Assembly (NCBI GenBank): GCA_039198065.1
Contig: JBCCTU010000002.1
Location: forward strand, 310,001 to 374,000
DNA length: 64,000 bases
From: CALHVX01 sp039198065
GTDB taxonomy: Bacteria > Pseudomonadota > Gammaproteobacteria > Pseudomonadales > Azotimanducaceae
Direction of reading: 5' to 3'
Of this stretch, positions 41,116 to 49,114 are shown piece by piece. A program made the position numbers and the translations under genes. Position 1 is the stretch's first letter; each line of letters opens with the position of its first letter. The notes under the pieces were generated by a model. It was not told where the DNA came from. It saw only the letters and a list, made by a program, of their open reading frames with translations, and did not search any database.

Positions 41116-41868
41116 ATGGCTGGAATCTACCAACTCACCGTTGTGTCCAACGAATCGCTGACTCCGAGTATGCGTCGGGTGGTGTTAACCGGCTCAGACC
41201 TTGAGTCCTTTCCGGCAGCGCAGGAAAGCGGCTACGTAAAGCTCGAGCTGACCGATGCCGAGGGATCTCGCGTCATGCGTTCCTACACGATCCGAGCCTT
41301 TGATCCGCAAACACAGCGGTTGCTGCTCGATTTCGTCGACCATGGCGATGCGGGTCCAGCATCCGCCTGGGCTCGGCACGTACAGCCTGGCGAATCGATC
41401 ACCATACGGGGCCCTGGGGAACCGAAGCGCGTCGACCCGAGTGCCGATTGGTTTTTGATCGCTGGCGATTTGAGTGCGTTGCCGGCGATTGCGACGAATC
41501 TTGAAGGCCTGCGCCGCGACGCCCAGGGCTATGTCTTCATCGAGATACCGGACCCGGCAGATCAGCAGTCGATCGATGCGCCGCCCGGCATGACCGTGCG
41601 CTGGATCCTGAATGCTGACCCCACCTGTCCAAACAAGCCGCTTCTCGAAGCACTTGAAGCACAGGCCTGGTTGCCCGGTACGCCCTATCCCTGGTTTGCC
41701 GGGGAATTCGAGGGTATGCGGCGGGCGCGACGGTACCTGCGAGACCAACGGGGTATCGACAAACGCGCCATGTACCTGAGCTGCTACTGGAAACTTGGGG
41801 ACACCGATGAAGGCATGAAGCGGGCGAAACGTGCGGATGCGGAAGCCGATTCCCGCACGCCGGCCTAG
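41116..41868 (+). CDS. Siderophore-interacting protein (ViuB-like ferric reductase)
   Basis: A 250-residue FAD-dependent ferric-siderophore reductase. The FAD-binding RSYTIR lies at 55-60, the NAD(P)H-domain start at WFLIAGDLSALPAIA (112-126), and the C-terminal SIP module includes YLSCYWKLGDTDEGMKRAK. It would reduce ferric siderophores in the cytoplasm and release iron. This is a standalone gene divergent from the VOC gene and tail-to-tail with a double PPOX gene, nine bases apart. Its start has CGGAGAG nearby. Confidence 0.92.
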   Translation: MAGIYQLTVVSNESLTPSMRRVVLTGSDLESFPAAQESGYVKLELTDAEGSRVMRSYTIRAFDPQTQRLLLDFVDHGDAGPASAWARHVQPGESITIRGPGEPKRVDPSADWFLIAGDLSALPAIATNLEGLRRDAQGYVFIEIPDPADQQSIDAPPGMTVRWILNADPTCPNKPLLEALEAQAWLPGTPYPWFAGEFEGMRRARRYLRDQRGIDKRAMYLSCYWKLGDTDEGMKRAKRADAEADSRTPA

Positions 41869-41877
41869 GGTGTCTCG

Positions 41878-42903
41878 TTAGTACAGATTGTTCTCGTAGT
41901 CGCGATCGAGGCCGCGCTGCATAAGCCCGGGAATCTTCAGCAGCGTGCGGCCAACGGCGGCGCCGAGGCCCTTGGCCTTGTGGAGCTGAACGTGTGTGGC
42001 GAAAACCTTTGCAGGATCTATGTGCTTGGGTGCTGAAACAGGCGCATCTCGCCAGGGCGATGCGCGCTCAAGCAGCGTGCTGGCGTACAGATCCACGCTC
42101 GGATTCTGAATGCGGGCCACCAGGCTGGGCTGCTTCCCCTGAACGGCAAAGCGCGACCGCAACACCTGCGACGTTGAGAGAGAAACCTCGCCGCGGATCG
42201 TGCCCACAGTCGATTGCCCGGGTTGCAGCAACAGTGCGGTGAGCGTGTTTCGTTCGATCAGGTTTCGCAGGCTATCGGTTCGGCGGTTGCCCGGGCGCTC
42301 AGCGAAGAGCAGATCGTCGCCGTCTCGTTGAATGAGGAGGCCTGCAGGATCGCCTTTCGGGCTGACGTCGGCATTCAGGTCTCCGCCAACGGTCGCAAGT
42401 ACCAGAAAGCGCGCGTCGCCGAGCAGGGTGTCAAAGCCCGAACAGCCGTTGTCGTTCGCTTGCGCCTCCCAGAAACCCGAACGGATCAGGGCTTTTGCGC
42501 AGTGCGCATAGCACTCATGCACATTGACGATCACCGTACCGTCGGCCTCGCGGGCGTAACGGCCGTTGATGCGTAAGGTTTCTCGCACACCGGGGATCAA
42601 CCACAACGACCCAAAACTCCCCAGATCGCTGGGTGGGGTGTTTTGTTCGATCGCCGAACCGGGCAGCTGGATCTGACTCTCGGCCGCACTGACAGCGGTT
42701 GCGTCAATCAGCGCCAAAGACTGTTCAGTGCCTGTTGCGAAGGTTGCGAACCCGAGTGCCGATGCGCGCAGCCACTCCAAAGCTAACGAGTCCAGGTGGT
42801 CGATGACTTTGTGGTTGATTGCGGGCGAGCGACGACCCACAGCGGCTTCGAGGGCCGACCAGTCGCTAATGCAGTCGTCATCGGCGTTATCGGTGGATGT
42901 CAT
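41878..42903 (-). CDS. Tandem PPOX-type flavoprotein
   Basis: A 341-residue protein made of two PPOX-like modules. The first (about 40-165) has a poor N-terminal half but an intact C-terminal half, VRETLRINGRYAREADGTVI and NVHECYAHCAKALIRSGFW. The second (about 175-290) has the intact N-terminal half, FLVLATVGGDLNADVSPKGD and LLFAERPGNRRTDSLRNLIE, but a worn C-terminal half. Together they may form one pseudo-dimeric flavin site. It starts 64 bases from the near-perfect Fur box at 42967-42985 and is divergent from a small membrane protein gene, so iron limitation probably induces both. Confidence 0.8.
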   Translation of the reverse strand: MTSTDNADDDCISDWSALEAAVGRRSPAINHKVIDHLDSLALEWLRASALGFATFATGTEQSLALIDATAVSAAESQIQLPGSAIEQNTPPSDLGSFGSLWLIPGVRETLRINGRYAREADGTVIVNVHECYAHCAKALIRSGFWEAQANDNGCSGFDTLLGDARFLVLATVGGDLNADVSPKGDPAGLLIQRDGDDLLFAERPGNRRTDSLRNLIERNTLTALLLQPGQSTVGTIRGEVSLSTSQVLRSRFAVQGKQPSLVARIQNPSVDLYASTLLERASPWRDAPVSAPKHIDPAKVFATHVQLHKAKGLGAAVGRTLLKIPGLMQRGLDRDYENNLY

Positions 42904-42966
42904 GCGAACCCTTCAGCGACTATTGAGTAGGTCTCGGCAGACTGCCTCAGTGGTTGCCAATATCAT

Positions 42967-42985
42967 GCAAATGATTATCATTTGC
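42967..42985. promoter_or_regulatory. Fur box 2 (near-perfect palindrome)
   Basis: GCAAATGATTATCATTTGC is an almost perfect 19-base palindrome with the Fur core ATGATTATCAT. It lies between divergent genes and can control both: the tandem PPOX gene and the gene at 43067. Confidence 0.85.
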
Positions 42986-43066
42986 AAATCCACTAGTAAA
43001 CAAATCGAGCATTTCACTGACTGCGTTGAATGATCGCATTGAAGAAACATAGACAGAGGTTTTTCG

Positions 43067-43435
43067 ATGCCACAGGTTACGTTGATTTTTTCCGCCGCGC
43101 TGATTGTGCTTGGGGTCGGCACCTGGGTGGCTGCTGGGCAAACAAGCGTCACGGCGCTCATTCCCGCTTTTTTTGGGATTCCGCTCGCGATTGCAGGGTT
43201 CTGTGCGCTTCGTGAGTCCTGGCGCAAGCACGCGATGCACGGCGCCGCGGTGGTCGCGCTGCTCGGTGCCTTAGGCGCCTTGGGTCGTGCCTTACCGTCT
43301 CTCGACTTAAGCGAACCGTTGCGCCTGGCTACCGCGTCGCAGCTCGCTATGGGTGCCGCGTTGCTTGTGTTTCTCGTGCTGTGTGTTCGTTCTTTTATTG
43401 CCGCTCGACGCGCGTCGGAGGCAGAAACCACCTAA
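43067..43435 (+). CDS. Small four-helix membrane protein, iron-regulated
   Basis: A 122-residue integral membrane protein with about four hydrophobic helices (TLIFSAALIVLGVGTWVAAG; LIPAFFGIPLAIAGFCALRE; GAAVVALLGALGALG; MGAALLVFLVLCVRSFIA). No domain is recognised beyond membrane segments. It lies downstream of Fur box 2 and 10 bases before an isoprenylcysteine-methyltransferase-type gene. Proteins like this are often found in iron-uptake islands without known function. Confidence 0.7.
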   Translation: MPQVTLIFSAALIVLGVGTWVAAGQTSVTALIPAFFGIPLAIAGFCALRESWRKHAMHGAAVVALLGALGALGRALPSLDLSEPLRLATASQLAMGAALLVFLVLCVRSFIAARRASEAETT

Positions 43436-43445
43436 GAGGGCCGCA

Positions 43446-44138
43446 ATGGCGCAAGAGGAGTTTCGATACACATCAACCACCCAGCAGCCGCTCTGGCAAC
43501 GGGTGGTCATGGGGGTCGTTGCGGTCGCCGGGGCCGTGGCCCTGCTATGGCGGCTAGAGATCAACGGCTGGCCGTCGCTTCTTTGGGTTGTGACGCTATT
43601 CGGCATTGCGATAGTCCGAGCGCCGTTTGAACGAAGAACGGCGGAAAACACGATCACCTACACCGAGGCCGAAAAAACTGAGCGCGTGCTGCTCGCACTT
43701 GTGGGTATTGGTAGCTCGGCAGTTCCCTTTGTTCACCTGGTCACGGGAATTTTCAGTTTCGCCAACTATCGCCTGTCGAACGGCGCCGTGCTCTTCGGCG
43801 TGGGGCTTTTGCTCGTTGGATTCTGGATGTTCTGGCGCAGCCACAAAGATCTGGGCCGAAACTGGAGCGTCACTACGGAACTGCGCGAAGACCACAGCCT
43901 GACAACGACCGGCGTGTACGCCCGCATAAGACACCCCATGTACACGGCCATTGCGCTGTTGTTTGCGAGCCAGGCTTTTTTTGTTCAGAACGCCATCGCC
44001 GGGGTCAGCGGCCTCGCAGCTTTCATTGTCATGCTTGTACTCCGGATTCCTTACGAGGAATCGATGATGCGCAAGCAGTTTGGTGCAGCCTACGATGCTT
44101 ACGTAGCGCGGACCGGTCGGCTGTTGCCGAAGCTTTAA
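43446..44138 (+). CDS. Isoprenylcysteine carboxyl methyltransferase-like membrane protein
   Basis: A 230-residue integral membrane protein. The C-terminal motif TTTGVYARIRHPMYTAIALL with RHPMY and then IPYEESMMRKQFGAAYDAYV is diagnostic for the ICMT/phospholipid-methyltransferase fold; five or more helices are predicted. Its substrate in bacteria is unknown. ATG 43446 is preferred because the longer frame overlaps the previous gene by 83 bases. It is in the same Fur-linked unit as the gene before it. Confidence 0.85.
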   Translation: MAQEEFRYTSTTQQPLWQRVVMGVVAVAGAVALLWRLEINGWPSLLWVVTLFGIAIVRAPFERRTAENTITYTEAEKTERVLLALVGIGSSAVPFVHLVTGIFSFANYRLSNGAVLFGVGLLLVGFWMFWRSHKDLGRNWSVTTELREDHSLTTTGVYARIRHPMYTAIALLFASQAFFVQNAIAGVSGLAAFIVMLVLRIPYEESMMRKQFGAAYDAYVARTGRLLPKL

Positions 44139-44302
44139 CCCGCGCTGGACGCCCTGGCGCAAGCACCTCGAAGGCTAAATCAGGTTGGAGGTTGGATCGG
44201 GCTTTTCTCCGTGCTGGCGCAGTTTTCGTTAGAACGGTATCGCGCGGATTCGCTGATTCCACCGCCGGAGCCTAGCTGCCTGCTGATGTTGCTCGGCTAA
44301 TT

Positions 44303-44321
44303 GGTTATTATTCTCATTTCC
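44303..44321. promoter_or_regulatory. Fur box 3
   Basis: GGTTATTATTCTCATTTCC resembles the reverse of AAATGAGAATAATTATC. It lies 63 bases before the first gene of the DUF3649-PepSY-DUF3325 unit. Confidence 0.65.
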
Positions 44322-44383
44322 GAAGCCGGGGGGTTTAGAGCCTGGCTTCCGTGCTTGCACGGTCGTTGGAGGCGCACGTCTGT

Positions 44384-44761
44384 ATGAATGAACCCGCGAC
44401 AGTTGGTCCGCGGTCGGTGCTTTTACCAGCCGCACCTATGCTGCTTACCCTACCTTGCGCCGGCATTCTCATGCTGATTCAGGTGGAGCTCCTCCGCGGC
44501 GCGGAGCTTCCCCCTACTGGTTTGCTTGTAGGTCTCTTTTCGATTTCTGTCGTGATCGTCGTGTTGCTGTGTCTTTTTCAGGCGCGGCCCGTGCGGTGGC
44601 TGGTTGTGGTTCTCGCTACGTTGATCGCGCTATTCCACGGCGTGCATACGCTGGAGCATGGGCTGGGCGGCGATGCCGAGCTTGCGCTGTTGATCGCGCT
44701 GACGATGTTGGTGCCGTCTCTGGCCGGCGTTTGGTTGCTCGTGACCGAGCTCCGGCGCTAG
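44384..44761 (+). CDS. Small membrane protein upstream of the PepSY unit
   Basis: A 125-residue protein with about four hydrophobic helices (LLTLPCAGILMLIQVELL; LLVGLFSISVVIVVLLCLFQ; WLVVVLATLIALFHGVHTLE; ALLIALTMLVPSLAGVWLLV). FHGVHTLEHGLGG has three His that could ligate heme or iron. Family not recognised. ATG 44384 follows Fur box 3. It ends two bases before the DUF3649 gene and is presumably cotranscribed. Confidence 0.65.
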   Translation: MNEPATVGPRSVLLPAAPMLLTLPCAGILMLIQVELLRGAELPPTGLLVGLFSISVVIVVLLCLFQARPVRWLVVVLATLIALFHGVHTLEHGLGGDAELALLIALTMLVPSLAGVWLLVTELRR

Positions 44762-44762
44762 C

Positions 44763-45059
44763 GTGGCGCGCGGGGCTGGCCACAGCCGCTGGTACGTCAC
44801 CGGTCGCACGCTGGCCGCCATTTTCTTGGGGTATCTTTTCGCCAGCACGAGCTGCCTGGTCGTCGCGCTGGCGCTGCCTGTTGATCGGCTCACGGGCGTC
44901 GCCATTGGGACGCTGCTAACGTTCCTTGTCTGGGGCGGTGCGATCATGTGGGCATTCGCAGTGGAACGCACCCGAACGGTCGTCTTGGGCTTGGGGGGCG
45001 GCACGGTCCTCAGCGGTCTGATTGCCTGGGGTTTGTATCTAGTCAAAGGCGCCGCGTGA
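44763..45059 (+). CDS. DUF3649-type iron-uptake accessory membrane protein
   Basis: A 98-residue protein with GTG start and three hydrophobic helices (TLAAIFLGYLFASTSCLVVA; TGVAIGTLLTFLVWGGAIMW; VLGLGGGTVLSGLIAWGLYL). The layout is that of DUF3649 proteins, which precede PepSY and DUF3325 genes in iron-uptake units of many gammaproteobacteria. Its function is unknown. The next gene starts 28 bases on. Confidence 0.8.
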   Translation: MARGAGHSRWYVTGRTLAAIFLGYLFASTSCLVVALALPVDRLTGVAIGTLLTFLVWGGAIMWAFAVERTRTVVLGLGGGTVLSGLIAWGLYLVKGAA

Positions 45060-45087
45060 GCGACGTCGGGAAGAGTGGAGACATACA

Positions 45088-46683
45088 GTGAACGGAATGT
45101 TTCGCCAGTCCATGACTTGGCTCCATACCTGGTCAGGCATCGTTGTCACCTGGCTGCTGTACTTCATGTTCGTCACGGGCACGATTGGCTACTTTGACGA
45201 CGAGCTCGATTTGTGGATGACGCCCGAGCGCACGGCGTCGCCGCCGCTGGCACTCGCCGACGCGGTACCAGTTGCTGAAAGCTATCTGCACGAGGTCGGA
45301 GACGGAGCGAACCGCTGGTTCATCTACCCCACGATCCAGCGCTCGTCGCCGCAGTTATCGACGTTTCGCGAAATGCCCGCGGTCGACGGAGGAGATCCGG
45401 TACGCAAACGGAAGGAGCTCGACGTTAAGACCGGTGAGCCGATTACAGATGCTCGCAAGACCGGAGGCGGGCAGGTCCTCTACCGCATGCACTACCTGTT
45501 GCATTACTTTCCCGGACGGATCGGCTTTTACATCATGGCGATCGTGACGATGTTCATGTTCGTCGGGCTGACGACAGGCGTCGTCGCGCACAAAAAAATC
45601 TTCAAGGACTTCTTTACCTTTCGCTGGGCAAAGGGACGGCGGTCCTGGCTTGATTTACACAATATCGCGTCGGTCTCATCGCTTCCCTTTCAGCTGATGA
45701 TCACCTACAGCGGCCTACTCTTTACCCTCGGCTTGCTGTGGATGCCTTTCGTAGCGCTTGGGGGCTATGGGTTCGACATTCAGCGCATTGTGAAGCTCCC
45801 AGCGGAATTCACGGCGGAGGACTCGGTCGAACGATCCGGGGAGTCCCGGGCACTGGTGCCATTGCTGCCGCTCGCGGAGCAGGCGGAAGCCGCCTGGGGT
45901 CCGCAGCAAATCGCCTTCATCCGCGTCGACTATCCCGGCGATGCCAACGCGCGGGTTATCGTCCAGCAACGTTCGACTGGACGCTTCAGCAGCGATGCAA
46001 TGACCTTCGATGGGGTTAGCGGAGCGTTGCTTGGCACAACGGCAACCGGGGTCCCGAACGCGGCGCTGGAGTTTGCGGGGCTCATGTTTGCACTACATGA
46101 GGGGGGCTTCGCCGAACCGCTGCTGCGCTGGATCTACTTCATTTCGGGGCTCATCGGCACGGCAATGATTGCAACAGGTGCGGTGTATTGGGTTGAAAAG
46201 CGGCGACCGAAGGATCCGAGCGACCCCGGTTCCCGTGGCTACCGCTTTGTTGAACGCGCCAACGTGGCAACCTTGGCTGGATTGCTCACCGCCGTTGCCG
46301 TCTACCTGCTGGCAAATCGACTGTTGCCGGTGGGGCTAGCGGATCGTGCTGCCTGGGAAGTTCACTGCATGTTCCTCGCCTGGCTCGCCACCTTCGTGCA
46401 CGCGTTCACGCGTCCCGTGGTTCGGGCGTGGGTCGAACAGTTCTGGATCGTCGCGGCGGCGTTTTTCGCCGTGCCGGTCGTCAACGTCCTGACCACGGAC
46501 GTGCATTTATTGAACACGCTGCGTGACGGCAACTGGACCCTTGCGTCCGTTGACCTGGTCCTGCTCAGCACCGGCATCGCGGCTGTGTTTGCGGCTCGCG
46601 CGATGATGCCGGCAAAGGAGCGCGGGGACAGTGACGCAGTTGCCCCCGCGTTGGCAGCACACCCCGGTGCGAGCGGCGGCTAG
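45088..46683 (+). CDS. PepSY-domain membrane reductase (PiuB-like)
   Basis: A 531-residue inner-membrane protein of the PepSY-TM/PiuB family. TWLHTWSGIVVTWLLYFMFV is the first helix with the conserved His; periplasmic PepSY-type segments follow, with GFYIMAIVTMFMFVGLTTGV and SLPFQLMITYSGLLFTLGLL helices further on. Conserved His residues in the helices (RSWLDLHNIASV, FALHEGGFAEP) are thought to bind heme in relatives. It probably moves electrons across the membrane to reduce siderophore iron. The GTG start has GGAGACATACA upstream. It lies inside the Fur-linked DUF3649-PepSY-DUF3325 unit. Confidence 0.9.
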   Translation: MNGMFRQSMTWLHTWSGIVVTWLLYFMFVTGTIGYFDDELDLWMTPERTASPPLALADAVPVAESYLHEVGDGANRWFIYPTIQRSSPQLSTFREMPAVDGGDPVRKRKELDVKTGEPITDARKTGGGQVLYRMHYLLHYFPGRIGFYIMAIVTMFMFVGLTTGVVAHKKIFKDFFTFRWAKGRRSWLDLHNIASVSSLPFQLMITYSGLLFTLGLLWMPFVALGGYGFDIQRIVKLPAEFTAEDSVERSGESRALVPLLPLAEQAEAAWGPQQIAFIRVDYPGDANARVIVQQRSTGRFSSDAMTFDGVSGALLGTTATGVPNAALEFAGLMFALHEGGFAEPLLRWIYFISGLIGTAMIATGAVYWVEKRRPKDPSDPGSRGYRFVERANVATLAGLLTAVAVYLLANRLLPVGLADRAAWEVHCMFLAWLATFVHAFTRPVVRAWVEQFWIVAAAFFAVPVVNVLTTDVHLLNTLRDGNWTLASVDLVLLSTGIAAVFAARAMMPAKERGDSDAVAPALAAHPGASGG

Positions 46684-46685
46684 CG

Positions 46686-46964
46686 GTGGACGCCGCAGTC
46701 GTGGGACTGACACTGTTGGCGACCGCACTACTCTGCTTCTCCATGCGGCGCCATCAACGGTTTGTGTTTCGGCGCACTCTGCCGCTTATGGCCGAACGCG
46801 TGCTGCGCGGTCTCGGTTTCGTTTTGCTTCTGACAGCCGCCTGTCTCTTCGCCCGTCTTGATGGACCGCTCGTTGGACTGACGGCATTCACGGGCTGGCT
46901 CACGCTCTGCGTACTCGCTATCGCAGCAACGGTTACGGTATTGACCGCGCGACAGAACAGCTGA
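46686..46964 (+). CDS. DUF3325-type small membrane protein
   Basis: A 92-residue protein with three hydrophobic helices: AVVGLTLLATALLCFSMRRH, RGLGFVLLLTAACLFARLDG and FTGWLTLCVLAIAATVTVLT. It matches DUF3325, the usual last gene in DUF3649-PepSY-DUF3325 iron units. GTG start, two bases after the PepSY stop, so coupled. Function is unknown. Confidence 0.8.
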   Translation: MDAAVVGLTLLATALLCFSMRRHQRFVFRRTLPLMAERVLRGLGFVLLLTAACLFARLDGPLVGLTAFTGWLTLCVLAIAATVTVLTARQNS

Positions 46965-47023
46965 CCTTTACAACGCGACTTAGGTGACCCAGTGAGTCTC
47001 GCGTGCACGAGTCGTGCGCTTGG

Positions 47024-49012
47024 CTAGGTCTGAATGCCAATGAGGTTGAACAGCAAAAACGACGGCCAGGTCAGGATGGCACCGACGGCAAGCGCGGTGA
47101 TCTGGCAGCGCCAGGCGATCGTGCGCCAACTCGTGGGTAGCGGGGTGCGCCAGGCGGGAACGGCACCGATGACGAAGCCCACTCCACAGAGTCCGATGAC
47201 GTTTATCAGGATAACCACCAGAATCAGCCGCCCGGTCTCGCCGTTTGCAGCGTCGAGAAACGCAATATCGCTCATGCTGTTGTAGCCGGCGAACGCGGCG
47301 ACCGGCAAGAGCAAGAACGTAGCGGCAATGAGCAAACCGTTGACCCTCAACCAGAGACTGACTCGGGTGCTCCGAAACCACCAGGGAGAGGCGAAGGCGC
47401 TGAGTTGAACCAGTAGCCCCGCAACGAGCAACAGACTGGCGACCTTTGGATTTCCTAACCCGGAGACCTGACGCCAGGCGCTGCTCGGTCCGGTATGCAG
47501 ATAGATCTCGTTGCTGCCCGTCGGCTTGCGGAAAATGAAGCGGTTACCGCCGCTGGCATCGTAGACGCCTGGGCCAACTCGGGTCAGTGTCTCGTCGCGA
47601 AATCTGAGTTTGTTCGACCCTGCCCGTTCGAATTCCAACACGGAGTCGGCTGCGATAAACGCTGCAAAGGATCTCCGGGAACGCCGCTCGGTCCAGTAGC
47701 TGCCGGCGATGTCCGCCAGGTCATCGACCGCGCTTTCCTTAAGTTGATCCGAAACCGGGGGGTGCTGACGTTCTCCGACCAGCGCCTCTAGAAACGCCCG
47801 TGCAGGCTGATTGTTTTTAAAAACAGATTGATCGCCCGCTCCTGCGGGGGGGACAAGGCGCCCCCGACCTATGAGCCAATTCAGCACGTCGCCAAGGCTC
47901 GGTTGGTAGGAACCCCGGAGCACAGATACGACCAGGGCTGCGTTGCTGTCCGGGAAGACGCCCAGCTCACTTTGTGTACCGGGCAGCCCGCAGTTATGGG
48001 ATACGTAGCGCTCGCTGCCGTAACGGGCCGGGTAAAAGTGCAGTCCGATGCCGTCTCCCGCCACGTGGTTGCGAAAATTTACCTGCTGCATTTCTTGCCG
48101 GGATTTGGCGGACAGCACGGTGGCATGCGTTGTCGCGGAAACATCTGCATGCATGGCCGCGTAGCGCAACATGTCTTCGGGGGTCGAGATGATCCCGCCG
48201 GAGGCGGCCGTAAGCGGATGCTTCGGAAAGAAGGGCACCGCCTGCAACTCGCCGTTGGGGAACCGCCCGTAGGGCTGTGCCAGGCGGTCCGGAACTGCGG
48301 TCACATGGTGGAGTAGGGTATGCCCCATGTTCAGCGGCGCGACGATCTGGTCTTTCACGTAGTCCGCCAGAGGCTGCCCGGTTACGTCCTCGATCAACAC
48401 GCTTTCCAGTGCGACGCCCAGATTCGCATACTGACCGATCGTGCCGGGCACACGCTCAATGTTCTCGTGGAACATTTCGGCAACGATTTCGGCGCTGACC
48501 GGGACATCTATATCGCGGGTCGTTCCCTGGGGCGTGAAGTGACCGGCCATACCGGAACTGTGGGTCATGAGCTGACGGATGGTGACGTCCGGTCCCAGCG
48601 GTGGTGGCAGCTGATAGCGCTTCAGGTACGCGTTGACGGGATCGTCCAGAGACGCGATGAGACCCCGGTCCCGGAGCTGCAGCATGGCGGTGGCCGTGAA
48701 GGTCTTGGAGATCGAGCACATGCGGATCAGCGTCCTTGCCGGATCCAATGGGATACCTGCTGCTTGATCTTCGAAACCGTAGCCTTTCAGGAAGCGAATC
48801 TCGCCGTTTTGAATCAGTCCGAAGGACGCGCCGTTGAACAGCCCGGCCTCAATGCGGGGCAAGAAATAGCCATCGGCCCACTGCTCGATCGTCGCTGGGT
48901 CAAAGTCGATTCGTGCGAAGCACGTCGAGGGGGCGAGCATAGCGCTCAGCAGCAGAACAACGCTCATGCGCCTGACGGCGGTCGGGAACACCCCAGATGA
49001 ACAGGTCTTCAT
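47024..49012 (-). CDS. Large serine hydrolase (beta-lactamase family) with C-terminal membrane domain
   Basis: A 662-residue protein with signal peptide (VVLLLSAMLAPSTCFA). The catalytic domain has S-x-x-K in IRMCSISKTFTATAMLQL, Y-x-N in GQYANLGVALESVL and HNCG in VSHNCGLPGTQSELG. A middle region of about 100 residues follows, then four or so hydrophobic helices at the C-terminus (ASLLLVAGLLVQLSAFASPW; GLLIAATFLLLPVAAFAGYN; LILVVILINVIGLCGVGFVI; ALAVGAILTWPSFLLFNLIG). It stands between the PepSY unit and TonB receptors. It may act on a siderophore ester or on peptidoglycan; neither is shown. Confidence 0.82.
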   Translation of the reverse strand: MKTCSSGVFPTAVRRMSVVLLLSAMLAPSTCFARIDFDPATIEQWADGYFLPRIEAGLFNGASFGLIQNGEIRFLKGYGFEDQAAGIPLDPARTLIRMCSISKTFTATAMLQLRDRGLIASLDDPVNAYLKRYQLPPPLGPDVTIRQLMTHSSGMAGHFTPQGTTRDIDVPVSAEIVAEMFHENIERVPGTIGQYANLGVALESVLIEDVTGQPLADYVKDQIVAPLNMGHTLLHHVTAVPDRLAQPYGRFPNGELQAVPFFPKHPLTAASGGIISTPEDMLRYAAMHADVSATTHATVLSAKSRQEMQQVNFRNHVAGDGIGLHFYPARYGSERYVSHNCGLPGTQSELGVFPDSNAALVVSVLRGSYQPSLGDVLNWLIGRGRLVPPAGAGDQSVFKNNQPARAFLEALVGERQHPPVSDQLKESAVDDLADIAGSYWTERRSRRSFAAFIAADSVLEFERAGSNKLRFRDETLTRVGPGVYDASGGNRFIFRKPTGSNEIYLHTGPSSAWRQVSGLGNPKVASLLLVAGLLVQLSAFASPWWFRSTRVSLWLRVNGLLIAATFLLLPVAAFAGYNSMSDIAFLDAANGETGRLILVVILINVIGLCGVGFVIGAVPAWRTPLPTSWRTIAWRCQITALAVGAILTWPSFLLFNLIGIQT

Positions 49013-49114
49013 GGTTAACCCTTACCTGGGGTGCGCCGAATGCTTTTCAGCGTCGTAGGGTAACGCCGGTTATCCCGTGGTACTACCGGCGTGCTCAGCG
49101 CGTCTTGTTGAAGA

